NCBI GenBank assembly: GCA_037903355.1
Contig: JBAJFE010000004.1
Location: 1,736,001-1,800,000, forward strand
DNA length: 64,000 bases
Source: Trichuris trichiura
Lineage: Eukaryota; Nematoda; Enoplea; Trichinellida; Trichuridae
Direction of reading: 5' to 3'
Shown here in pieces: positions 11,141 through 30,296 of this stretch. The notes below the pieces were generated by a model. It saw only the letters and a list, made by a program, of their open reading frames with translations. It searched no databases and had not been told where the DNA came from. Numbering within the stretch: position 1 is the stretch's first letter; each line of letters begins with the position of its first letter. The position numbers and the translations under genes are program-made.

Positions 11141-14100
11141 TTTGTATTCTTTCTAGCCTGGATTTGAAAATTCTTACCAGAACGCGAATCCGTTTTTCTG
11201 AATAAAAATAATGCACGCAAAAATCAGGAATCCCATACTGAATTAAAGTATAACGTTATATTGAAAAGAGACAATTCATAAAGCCAACACCATTATTATT
11301 AGCTGTATATATCGAACGGATTAGCAGCCACCGTTGATACAATTTTTTTTTAAAGTTGGCTATTACTCAGACCTTGTAACAAGCTGAAGTGGATGCTTGT
11401 TTAAAGTTCCGAGATGCATAAGCACTAGTGTAAAGTTACCTGCTATTCTTGGTTGACCATTTCTAAAAGTAACAGTTCACCCAGATCAGATTTAACAATG
11501 GCAGTTTGCTAAACGCTGTCTAAGTTCCTTTCTGCACTTCTGACGGTTGAGGGCGAATTTATGAACTCCTCTGTTTGGCTAATGACCTATCATGTCCTGG
11601 ATCGTAAGGTCATGCTGTCGAACGTACCCTAGGTCAACCTGACTGTTGTTCAGCTCTACGGAAATCTTCCAGTCGACAAAGAGGCAACATTTAGTCTAAC
11701 ATAAGGACAGCAAAAATAAAACTGTGATCAATTCGATCCTCTACAACGTTTACTGATGCTACCCATTTTTCGAAACGCTTTTAATGACTGCAAGTGCAGC
11801 AATTGGTTGTGCGCAGAAGAGCAAAGTTAACTAGAAAAACAAGATAAAGTAAACAACGTCAAGTCCCTACTGACAGCGTCTTCAGGACACGTTTTATCAG
11901 CTCTTCGATGAAAACACGGCAGTTCTTGAAAGCTCTGTCAATAAAGCCTAAAGGGCATTTTGCAATTGCCCACCCATCCAACTGAGCAGTTTCGCATTTT
12001 CATCCCATAAACTACATGCAATAAAGGGCGAATAGCTTTCCTAAAAGAGGCGTGAACACGAGGCCAGCTTGGGTGCTTTTTATGGCAGCTGTTAAAAGTC
12101 TGAAACAACTGGCTTGCCAAGTTTATTAGCATCTTTCAACATAAAATGCCTAATAATCTCAAACTGTTGGGTAGGAATTTACATGAAATGGCATGTCTAA
12201 AGACCTATTTAAAAGTCGCCTAAATTGCTTTGCTAAATATCAGTTACTAACAAAATAAGTATTCTGGTGCGTTCAGCGCGCCTAACATGTGAGCGGCAAG
12301 AAATAAACGGATGCACAGTGCACTACTTGTAAAAGTCAAAGAGAGGCCATTGACCGTAGTGAGGAGAGGAGAGAGAGAGAGTGAGTTTCAGCTTATGCCT
12401 ACACGCCGAAGATATAACTTCGCTGAACAGTTTCATCATTTCTCATACTGATTTAACATTTCCAAATATGGACATCGTCTGGTCAGACAAGCTAGTAACA
12501 GCTAACAGTAAGGCGACACAGTATATATATCAACGTAATATACTGACAATGCTTTCTGGGCTTTTCCTCTTTGCTGCAGATGAAAGTTTAATTAAATAAT
12601 GAAGAAAATGATGTTGATAATAAGATCCTAATGCATGATGTAGGCTGTTCTGCTACTTTGTTCAATTTCTCAATTAATTGAACCACCAATATATGAATAT
12701 TAATTACAACTTTATGCATTGACCCTCGTACCAGCATTCCTTTTCTTGGTTGTTCATTTAAACTTCAGTTTAAGCTAAAAGTGGGACGCGGCAATGAAAT
12801 CAAGCAAAAACTTACCGCTTGTGCTGCAATGCAAATTTTTGATTTCTTTTCATATACAAACAAAGCGAGTACTTCTTAGACATCTTAAAACAACGTATAG
12901 CTTGGCTTTTAAACTTTCTGACCTCGCGGACTCGATACTTCTCATACGCCTGTGTTTTTTGTTTTAGTGAAACTGTTATTAACACTAAAAAGCTGCAAGC
13001 TTATTTAGAAATGTATGGAGAAATAAAATGAGGAAAGAAACGCGTTACTAATGAAAAGCTCAAAGATATCTGACCTCTTGGACAATTTCCAACCGCAGTT
13101 CTTGCCTCTGAAAGTAACAAGCCTGTCAGTCACATCAGGTACACTTGCTGCAGTGGTGTATAGCAAGGCGAATTGCTTTATCGCCAGCAGAACAAATTTT
13201 GCAGCATGAATAATGTTTGAACTGTCAGAAACTTCTGGTTGGTCGAGTAAACGGGCAAACGATTGAACGCAGCATGCTTTCTAGGCAGTGAACCCGCCAT
13301 AGGTCTTCCAAAACAGGAATTGCTGTACTTATTACTAAATTCATTGCGACGGAAGCAGCCGAGTTCTCTGTTACTTACGATTCGCGGCAAAGTATTAATG
13401 GTTCATGTTAATGACAACAGGGAAAACTTATTATTTCCGTATACTGCGTTCTAAAAAGTTTAAATAAGCAGTTCTCTCCTGTGCAAACGCATTACTAAAG
13501 TTCAGGCTGCTAATGACGTTTCCCTTCGAGCAATTTAACTTTCTTATCTCACGTTGCTGACGTAATGGATCTACAATACCATTTACACATTCATACCAAC
13601 ACTGCATTCACAGCCAGCGCAGTTATTTACGCGTACGTGAACATTTTGAAAACGTTTTTCCGCCTTGAGAACAAACAGCTTTGCGCGCTTATACGAAGCT
13701 GCAATGCCGGCTGGTCATGCGTAGAACGTATTTGGTATAGAAGCAACTTCACTTCTTCTTCTTTAATCTTTCTACACCGACTTTTAGGAGCCTTGCAGCG
13801 AATGTCGGCCAAAACTGATAGTTCATTGATGAGAGTTGATGAATGAGCGATTTGAAAGATAAAGCAGATGCAGCGCAATTTGTTACATTGCTGAATCACT
13901 CGGCGAAGGGTCGACATGGTCGGCGGCAGCTGTTAACTTTCGAAACAAAATGAATTTTCATTTTGCCTCGAGCTATCTACCGCAAAAGACTCCTTCAGTT
14001 CAAACGGTTTAAAGCGCTGTTGCCTACTACTTAGCAAAGCACTAATGCTTGGCGTGTACTCTGTGTTTTGTGAATATCAAGATCACCTGAAATAACTAAG

Positions 14101-16032
14101 CAACTAACTGAACACAGTTCATAATGACTTAAATTCAGAAAGCTTTTTTTAAGAATACATTTTTCAAATGAAACTAAAAATTTTGACACTATGCACCGTG
14201 TTGAAGACAGGAGTTCTGTGCGGCTGACGGTGGTTATTGTTGATATTTAACAGTGAGAGTAATTTTAAAAAACTAAAGCCTAAGCAAAAGTTTATTAACG
14301 AAAGCATTACCTTCTTCCAAGTTCAAAACTTTGCGTCAAGGTACCTGCACATCACAAGAGTACTGTAGCAGAACGTAGAAAATAAGCTCATAACGCCGTA
14401 ATTTTTCTAGCGGAATGTTATAAAAATTATTTTGCTTTATTGCTTGAGCACAAGGCTTCCTAATACAGATACCGTGTGTCTATAAATTAAACTTTCCCTT
14501 AGGCACATAGAAGCACTAGCGTTTTTACTACGTGCGCGTTCGGAAGGCAGAATTTCATACAAAATTTAAAATTCTGTTCCTCCCGGCAGATTCGGATAAT
14601 TGGGTTTATAACTTACTTAAGCTTGATTAACCAAAAAAATTGAATACTTATACTTCGTACAAGTACGATGACAAGTAACATAGCACAGTGAAAGCTAACA
14701 TTAAAGCATTTGCGGAAGGTCAACACTAAAATAAGGAATGGTTGATGATTGAACTGTCGGTTGTTTCAAGATTGAACAAGATGACATGACAGCTCGGTGC
14801 ATCGTGTAACGAACGACCTGCTGAAAGTGAGCGAATGCCGATGTCAAATTCTTAAAGAAAATAAATAATTTTTGGCAACATCTTGGCGCCCTAAGCTGAC
14901 AGACTATGTATCCGTTTAGATAGACAGCCACAGATCGCAGTGACTTCCAGGAAAGACCATAAGCTAAACTATCCCAAGCAGCTGATGACTTTGGGAAAGC
15001 TTGTCGTTTTAGAAGTTTAACTCTGATACTCGCAAGCGCTTGTTAATCGTCGCGCAGCGCACTCTAGAAGTTGTCGTCGCAAATGTGTACACGAAACAGA
15101 GCTCAGCTGCTTTGAGTATACGGCAAAGAAAATTTGAAACATTCTTAAAACGGGCATAGTTAAGTGACATTGCCAAGGTGGGGTAAGTTCAAATTATTGA
15201 TCGACACCACTTCGTAAAGCTATCTGTTACTACGCTGACTGATTAATGAAATCTTATCCTTATTCAAATTTCATAAATTAGCATATTACGAACTTTTAAG
15301 ATTTAGTTGGAAGCTATCGCTTATTTTGGAAAAACCAATTGTCAGAATTCATAAGTGCACTGCGAAAGTGGTAATAATTAAAGATCAAATTAAAACATTC
15401 TCGCTGAAGGCAAATGGCGGAAGCGAAAAGCAACGACAGCCTACAGACGCCATTTTGACGAAAACGAAGCAGTTGACCGGCCGTGCAAGGGAGGAATGAA
15501 GAATTACGCCTCGTGCCATTCATATATCATCTCGCGCGTACGCCAAAAGGGAACTGACCTTGTTGTTTTAATTCTTTCAACCCCTAGTCAGATCCATTAC
15601 ATTTATGGAAACGGATTTATACCCTTTTCCATTACAGGAACTCTTATGCCGCCTCCTCTAACCTTCGCGCGGTTTGCTGAAAAGTATTCTACAATGAGAA
15701 ACCAATTTACATGCGCAACTTTCTAGCTTCAACCAAACACCATATGCTATTTGCAATCGTTGCGGCGGCTCCATTGAATTTTGTCTGAGAAATTGAAAAG
15801 TCTCCATCAGCTGCTTCGCTGCTCCAAGCTTGCTTGCCCCATTGGTCAGTCGGCCTGCAGATAATCTGATCGCGATAGGCACTTTTATTTGTTTTTACCA
15901 TAGGAATCAATCGCGCACTTTGCGGACCGGCAGCATAGCTTTTGAAACAATCAATCCTACCTTAAGGAATGCGCTCTCGCCCGCTCTTTTTGGTGGAGTA
16001 GCAGCCTGCACTTTGCTAGGACCAAAAACGGA
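11141..16032. other. 4.9 kb without recognised gene
   Basis: Only short frames occur (12381-12599, 13263-13454, 13565-13917, 14701-14931, 15496-15726). None resembles a known family or carries convincing flanking splice sites. A short GA run sits at 12362-12381. The part nearest 16033 presumably includes the potassium-channel promoter and 5' untranslated region. Confidence 0.45.
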
Positions 16033-17915
16033 ATGGACAGATCAAAGCGCTCCCGTTGGTCTTGGCTATTGAATACCTTCAGCGCATGTAGTACATGCTG
16101 CACCAGATTGAACAAATGGCACGTGCTACCTTTTATCCTTCTCGTCGTTTACACGTTGGCCGGCGGAATACTGTTCTACTTGATCGAAAGCCAAGGACGC
16201 GGCACAAGCCAGGAAACTGCCGTAGTCGAAGGTACCTCCTTTAGACGAAAGCTGGAAAACCATCAAACCCAAATGACCTGGCGTATGTGGCGAGTATTAC
16301 AAGGTCGCAACAGGACGCTGAGAACGGCACAGGCAAAGCAAGTGTGGCGATGGTACGACGTGATTCTGCTTAGAAATTTGAAAATCTGCTCGCACAGAAG
16401 TGCGGCATACGACGAGAAGTGGGATTTCTGGTCTTCCGTCTATTATGCAGTTACTGTATATACCACAATAGGTAAGCTGAAAAAAATCTTTTAACAAGCT
16501 AACCGTATGGATACAAGTTCATATAACATAGCAGCTAACCATAAAATGTAAGCGTTAGTAAGTTGGCTTGTTATATCTTAGCTTTCCAGGCAATAAAAGC
16601 ATGCAAAAGTTCCTGCTTCTCTACGGAAGCAGAAGGGACATTATATTCTTGGCTGAGGCCAAGAATATGATGCCTCCTTCAAAAGCAACATATAAGGCAA
16701 GCAAACATTGAGCTCTTTGTTGTAGCACAAGTCGGATATTTGCGCGTGACACTCGCGAGCGTCCAAGTTCGCGGCGGGAAAGGTCAAAAAAGTATTCCTT
16801 GCAGCACGCTTTCAAAATCGTCGCAACAATGAGCGCGGGTGGTTTGTTTACGAGTTTTAAAGGGCAAGAAGCAAACGAGCTCACGCAACTGCTTTCTTCT
16901 TTCATCATCGTTCGCCCTGAAAGCACCTACGACCAAACGGCTTCGTTTTATGTTAGGAAACGAAAAAACTTGTTTACAAGCAATAAACAGACCGAAATAA
17001 TGCACGTACATAAAGCAGGAAGGAAATTGTTAAATAAGAAATTAATCAATTTCAGGTTATGGAGACATAACGCCGAGAACGGCAACCGGAAAAGTGCTGA
17101 CAATGATGTACGCGCTTATTGGTATCCCGCTGATGTTGTACATTCTGAAAAGTTGGGGATTAATGCTGCTCTTATGGGCGCAAACGGCGGCTCGATTGGT
17201 TAGAAGGTTGACAAGCCGGCTTAGCAGGAAGTGGCCGGAACCAACGGCCGAATGGGAAAAAAGATCCACCGAACTCCCGCTGAGCATAGCTTTCCTAATA
17301 GTTGTCATTTGGCTATGCTTTTCGGCTGCTCTTTTCCTTGCAATTGAAGAGGGCTGGAACTACATGACAAGCTTCTACTTTTTGTTCATCAGTTTCACGA
17401 CCATTGGCTTTGGTAAAACCATACAAGGTGTAAATTGTAGGTTGGTGTTAATCATTTGCATACTTTTAGGCGACGTCGTTCCCGTGAATCGCGGAAAAAC
17501 TCTACTCTGCATTATACCGGTCATTATTGGACTATCGGCTGTTTCGATGACCATAACGTTGCTGCAAGAAAAAATTGAAGAAATGTTCAAGATGATGAGG
17601 GACAAGATCGAGTCGGAATATCGAAAAGCTCAAATCGATCCGAGCACAAGCCGACTGACAGTGAAAGAGGGATTGGAGGATGTTTACGAGCAGATGCGTT
17701 GTTTGGAAGCTGAAATAACCGCTGAACAATGGATACTCTTAAGAATGATGAACAAAGCACAAAGGAACGTACTGGTCGATCTATGGAGGAAACGGACCAA
17801 CATGCGAAACGTTAGCACGCAGACGCCAACGTCTCAAACCGAAGAAGAGATGCAAACGTATTTCGACGATAAAGGCGACCATAGACCATCTTACATATAC
17901 AACGTTATTGAATGA
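16033..17915 (+). CDS. Two-pore-domain (K2P, TWK-type) potassium channel subunit
   Basis: Three exons, 16033-16471, 17056-17412 and 17470-17915, encode 413 aa. Both introns interrupt the selectivity-filter glycine codon in the same phase, one per pore. Order of parts: basic N-terminus, M1 near residues 36-56, an extracellular cap loop with an N-x-T sequon, pore 1 with filter TIGYGD (145-150), M2, M3 after ELPLSIAF, pore 2 with filter TIGFGD (262-267), M4 (LLCIIPVIIGLSAVSMTITL), then a charged cytosolic tail. K2P subunits dimerise to form background K+ leak channels in the plasma membrane. Length and topology are complete for the family. I cannot assign it to one TWK orthologue. Intron 1 (584 nt) is long; intron 2 is 57 nt. 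Confidence 0.95.
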
Positions 17916-19252
17916 AGTACGAGCTGCCCCGCGGCGGACAGAGAAATAACGACGAAAGAAAAAGTTATCGCGTTGGCACTTTCAAATTGTTTATTAAAGA
18001 AACGAAGCACAAAATCGGTCACGAAACCTAAATAGACGGCAATACACTCTCCGCATGACAGCAAAGATTATATTTTTTAAATGCAATTATGCCCAGGCTA
18101 GGATGGCAACCGACATAGACGAAGGAATGACAATACCGCTTGGACATTGTTATTCACTGAGACAGAAACAGAGAGAAAGAGAGAGAGAGGAGAAGGAACT
18201 CTCTTAACTGAAAGCATGCAATGGTATTTCCTTCAGCCGAAGAAACAGCAGAACGCGAGAAGAAAAAAGGTCTCAGCAATGCCAACTATGTCTACACCGC
18301 CTCTTCTTGCCAACGGAAATACAATGCGTTTCGTCTAAATAAGGCTAAGCACAATAATAAGCAATTAATGGATGATTTAACAAAGGGACACGTATACGCA
18401 ACGAATAACTGATAAAACAATGCAGCACGCCATCATTTCACCAAAAGTAGACTGGAGACGGCAAATTTGAACGCCATAAAAAATAGAGAGTAACGAACCG
18501 ATTTCATAAGCTCAAAGTTCGAGAAGAGAAGAAGGAAGGAAGGGAGAAGAAGAAGAAGAGATAAAACTAATAACCAAATTATCACAGCATTAAGGACGGC
18601 TAAAAAATAGCCGTCTGGACGACTCTGATGATTGCACGCAGAAAAAAGCACGAGATTGCACACAAGAGGGGGGAAGGCGTTCACAACACAGGCATGCTTG
18701 CTTCCGTCATGTTTTATGTTTGTCCATTCCCATCAGTAACCGCGAACATTCCTAGAAGCAACGTATAGGAAGAAAGTGATATAGAGCAATGGTGTCGCGC
18801 ACCATGAATCCGGAATGAGACGCAAATCGAGACCAACGTCTTGCACATTGGATATACCGGTATTCATGGCGTGTCGTTGCACTTTGATTGGTCTAACAAT
18901 GGCCCTTGTCTTTCCAGGCCACATGGAAGCGGACAAGTCGGAAGATGACAGCAGAAAGTTGGATCGATCATCGCTTCTAGTAATGCACGTAATTTAAACG
19001 AAATGTCTGCACAGATCTGGTCGACATACTGTTCCTCCGAAGGGCGTGGGCTGACCACTTCGCTACTTCCATGCCCATGTACGGGGCAACCATCGCTGAC
19101 GATAGAGGTAGAGCTAAAAATTGACCATATAAATGGGACTGCTCAACACGAGACTACAAAAGGTGATTTACTCTGGAACTTCGGCGAAACTTCTTTCCTC
19201 TATTGAATCATTATGGATATGATGACCGAAGGCGTCCGACTGCCAACCGTCC
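17916..19252. other. Convergent intergenic region
   Basis: It lies between the 3' ends of the K+ channel (plus) and the HIPK gene (minus) and probably holds both 3' untranslated regions. It contains purine-rich runs (GA-rich at 18167-18191, GGA/GAA-rich at 18528-18562) and overlapping short frames on both strands at 18733-19206. None of these frames resembles a known protein. Confidence 0.5.
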
Positions 19253-26092
<6,840 letters not shown>

Positions 26093-29000
26093 GAATGACG
26101 GAGACGTGAATTAACAAACGATGGATGGGTACAAGAATGAAACTTAAATTCACCTAACCCTATTTAGCCAGCCTACCATAGGAAGCCCGTATCTGCAGTT
26201 CGACATAACGTACGCTCTGTGTTTATCGATGTCACGCGACGTGAAACAAGGACCACGTATTTGTGAGTCACGTTTTCCCGTAACCAAGTGTAGTCAAAAC
26301 GCTGCCTACTTAAAATTTGCCTATCTTTAAACTGGCGTCAACTACGCAAACTTCAAAGCAACAAGTCGTACTCTTTGTTCGCAATGAATCAGCTCCAAAA
26401 CACGAACGGATATGGTTCCACAAACGATAGCATGCAAAGGGCTTAAGCAAAGTCGGAAAGCATTCTGTATGTGTCGGAGAGAAAGAGAGAGCGTCAAATA
26501 CATGTACTTACCTTAGCGGCTGACGAAAGAGAAGCACTGCGGTCGTAGTGGCCCTACAGCAAGCAACATTTCGCCAAACGGAAGGCCATGCCCTTCGTTG
26601 CCTACCGCAAACGATGGCAACGTTATTGCACTAGGCAAAGGGTCAGTGCGAAAATTCGAAAGCCAACAGCAGCAGCGGGCCAGTAGTCGGTGGCTCTGCA
26701 AACCAGCGCAACGCTGGCGTCAAGGTTCAGCCGAGCCGGAATTGTCCGGCTTCCGCCGAATCAAACGTACGCTATACAAATGGAGCGCATCCGCAAACTC
26801 ACCAAAGTCTAAAAGCGGACGGAACTGGTAGGATGACCGAGGAAAAGTTCAGCTAGCGGTTCCGGCCCACTAAATAGACGGCTAACAAAGAGACTATTTG
26901 ATTTTCAGGAGGGTCAAACTGTAGCTCCGACTCGCAGTCAATTAGCGATCTTTTCGACGAACAGTCACGTCTTCCCTTTCTTGTAGACAACCAGCAAGGT
27001 CTGTACAACTGTCGCATAATTATTTTTTTATATTACGTAACATGTCTAGGAAAGTAATGCTATATTCTGTTTGTTAGATGCCAAGAGCTGTTCGCTTTAA
27101 ATTTTTTATGCCAACTGTTAAAAGCAAAATATTAGTTAGTTGAAGCGACAGTTTATTTCCGTAACAGCTCATCCCGTAAAACTGGTTGTTAAGAGTGTGC
27201 AGGTTAGAAGGATAGTATGCATGATGACATTACATTGCTAAATAAACCACGACTTATACTGTACAAATGCAGTGCAGTTGCGTCATGATAGTCGTACAGA
27301 AAACGTAATTTTATTTTGCGTAAATAAATACTTTGGGCTAATATCCGTGAGGAACTCGTAACGGCAGTGTGTGGTGTAACTGTAAGAAAGCTTGAGAGCA
27401 ATAATTGAAATAATAACTTTTTAAAAAGCAATCGCGTCTTGCTACAAGCATTAATTGAAAACTTTTTGCGTAATACATTTTCTTTATAGTTCCTACAAAC
27501 TTATTTATCGTTTATCAGGGTCGCAGCTTTTAAAAAATGCCTTTGCCGACGAAAGCAAAACTAAACATTTTTATTTAAGGCTTATTGCGTTCTAGAATTT
27601 CGGTAAACACTCTATATTTTTTCAGTTTGGTTTTACTTAATTTTTTTCACATAGATCCTCGTTTGAGGAGTTTAAAATAGCATACCGCCTACATTATTTA
27701 CATTTACGCTAGTATTTTTTGGGGCAAATGCGCGGTTGCGCGCTTTTTCCAAAAATAGAAAAACGCAGGCTACTGTATGCATACTGATAAGCAGGATGGT
27801 TGAAACTGTTGGAGTTATATTTCACAATATAGATCAGCTTAAACTTCTGTGACGCATTCAGTGCTGAGAAAGTTGCTGCTAAGCCTTATGTTTTATAGGC
27901 TTGAAGCTGGAAGAAGGCGCAAAAAACTGAAACCCGAAAGCAACCCTTTTTTATGACCTGTACAAGTTTAATGTGGTTTTTAAGCATGACAAAATGATTA
28001 TATCTATTTCAAATTTTGTGACATGCGCGAGCTCTATCTTGAACTTTAGCTACGGCAGCATTACAGCCGGATATAGTACATGCCGTAACATTACACCGTT
28101 GCTAGGTAACAAGACGCTCGGATAGAAAAGTAAGCGGCAAAGTGCGCACAACTTTTTCGTTGAACTTCAGTGAATATTAAATATACATGTCTGATTATCT
28201 TAAGATGATTGTATGCGTATGATCACAACTTAAGGGCGCGGAAGCGCGAAAGCGCCTAAGCGGCGTAAGCATATAGTAATACTTTCAAAAAGAAAAGCAT
28301 AAAATTAATTAGCCAACTAGCGTTTTTATTCTCGGTTAAGGGCGAAAATGCCTAACGGCAGCGCCATGTTTGATTCTTTAGCAAAGAAAGTTAGAGAAAC
28401 GATTGGTAAGTGCAATTAGCATATTAAGACACAACTGAAATAAGTTTAAAAGTAAAAAATAATTTAGAAAGGGCTTCGTATGCGTTGAAGTATCGGACAA
28501 TTGGGTTCATGCACCATACTGTAATAATGTAAACCTGAGTTTTTTTCTTGAATATTTGGTTTACTGTATGGTTGCAATCATTTAGAAACAAAGAATTAAG
28601 CGCACGTTACCAATCAATGGCTATTGAAGTTAGATAACTGTTAGTGAAGTTGCCACATCGTTAGGCTTTTGGAGCAGGCGTTGAAGCGGTGACTGTCGCC
28701 CCTGGATCGCTGTTAGTCGGCACCTACTTGGTTGGCGTTTGATTATTTTGCGTTTCGTATTTTCCGCCGTTTGTCATGCACTTTCGCACAGTCATTTCCA
28801 AAATTGCTTACGGTTAAAATAATTAGTATGCCTGTGCATGACGGGCCGCTGTCCCGCGCAAAACTCGTTTCAATTAATAATGTGCGGCTTGTGTTTTATC
28901 CTTTCCATGCGTAGGCCACTTGTTTTGTCCTCATCCTTGCAAAGATACGCATTTCATAGCGGGGCAGTGAGATATGTTGATATTTCGTTTTATAAGCTTA

Positions 29001-30226
29001 GGGGATCAGTTTTTCTTCTCAGTTTCGGTTTGAAGATTTTGCCGCACTAGCTCAGTGTTCTTCCGTAAAAATTGTCATTGCATAACATATGGTTTGCTTT
29101 CGTAATTCTATTATGACTTCTAACCAATTTTGTAAATCACGTACAATTATTGCTTAGATATGCAATGCAGGTCTGCATATTTTTCGATCTTATTTCGAAA
29201 ACTGGGTATTCTCTTCCGTCTGTCAACTTTCGTAGTTCCCAGTCGCTGTCCGTGTTTCCAATAGCATACTTTTTTTTACAAATTGTTTTTGCAAAGTTGT
29301 TTTAGTACGCAGTGTTGACTTTCGCCGCGTGTTTATAGAATCGTTGCGGTGTAACCCGCCATTGTTCGCTGGCACGTTTTTCTCATTTTACTACTAAGCG
29401 TTAGCTGCCCTTATTAAGCCATTATTCATGTTTATTCGGTCTTTAACCTTTCAAGTTTATCCTCTTATGAAAATAAGATGTTCTTCCACATCCCACCGCT
29501 CCGAACAATCCAGTTGGCTCCTTGTCTTACAAAGAAAGCATCTTCGAAAAGTTTGAATTTGAATATTGAAATGATTTTAATCAGAGCATTCCTGTTAAGT
29601 CTGTACATGATATAATGGCAACTTCTGCTTTTCTGCTTTGACCAAAGCAGGCGAGCGTGTCCTTAAATAGGTAAAACGCTCGTTGCTGTGCTCAGTTTGC
29701 GCACTTTGGGTTTTTATTAATAACAAACATTTTCTTGCCTTCCTACGTTTTCCTGTTGCGTAGTGTTTTGCTGCTGTGTTGGAGCAGATTTGAAATAGCA
29801 GAAGTAGAAATCGGATTAAACTGATAATTATTATTTTTATTTATACCTGTCTCAACGATTATTCGGGGCGGTAAGTAAAGCGGTTAGACGTCGTTTGTTA
29901 GTACAGATGTCTCACGTATTACGAGCAAAGCGTATTAATTGCAGCGTTTGTATAGTGGTTTGCATTAATAATGTTCATGATAGAGTTGTCCGTGCGTATC
30001 ATTACTGAGAAGTTCATTTTTTAAGAAAAGTCCCAAGTTTTTTGGTTGGGCATGGCGTCATTTCAGTCGCCCCTTATAGATACTGATTTTTTGGAACGTT
30101 TGTGTAGCAGAAACGATGACGGGGAAACTGCATTACCTTACAATTCTATGACAGAAATATTGGCTATAGAAAACAGGCTGTCTTATCTGTTGATGGTTTT
30201 CCGAGTCTTAATGTACGCCATTTTAG
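26093..30226. other. Between HIPK and LDB1: possible HIPK 5' UTR exon, otherwise no gene recognised
   Basis: At about 26515-26700 (minus) a stop-containing stretch ends in a consensus GTAAGT donor and could be the untranslated first exon of the HIPK gene. From 27000 to 30000 the sequence is AT-rich, with no conserved coding segment, RNA gene or structured repeat that I can see. HIPK and LDB1 are divergent, so this holds both promoters. Confidence 0.45.
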
Positions 30227-30296
30227 AATTCGAAGCGTAGCAAAACTGGATACGGACTGCACTGTGGCGTGGCAACAGGGACGACCAGGGCCATTC

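Noticed and set aside
18733..19206. Overlapping plus and minus frames between the channel and HIPK genes
   Set aside because: The frames on opposite strands are equally long, none shows domain features, and the region is expected to be 3' untranslated sequence.
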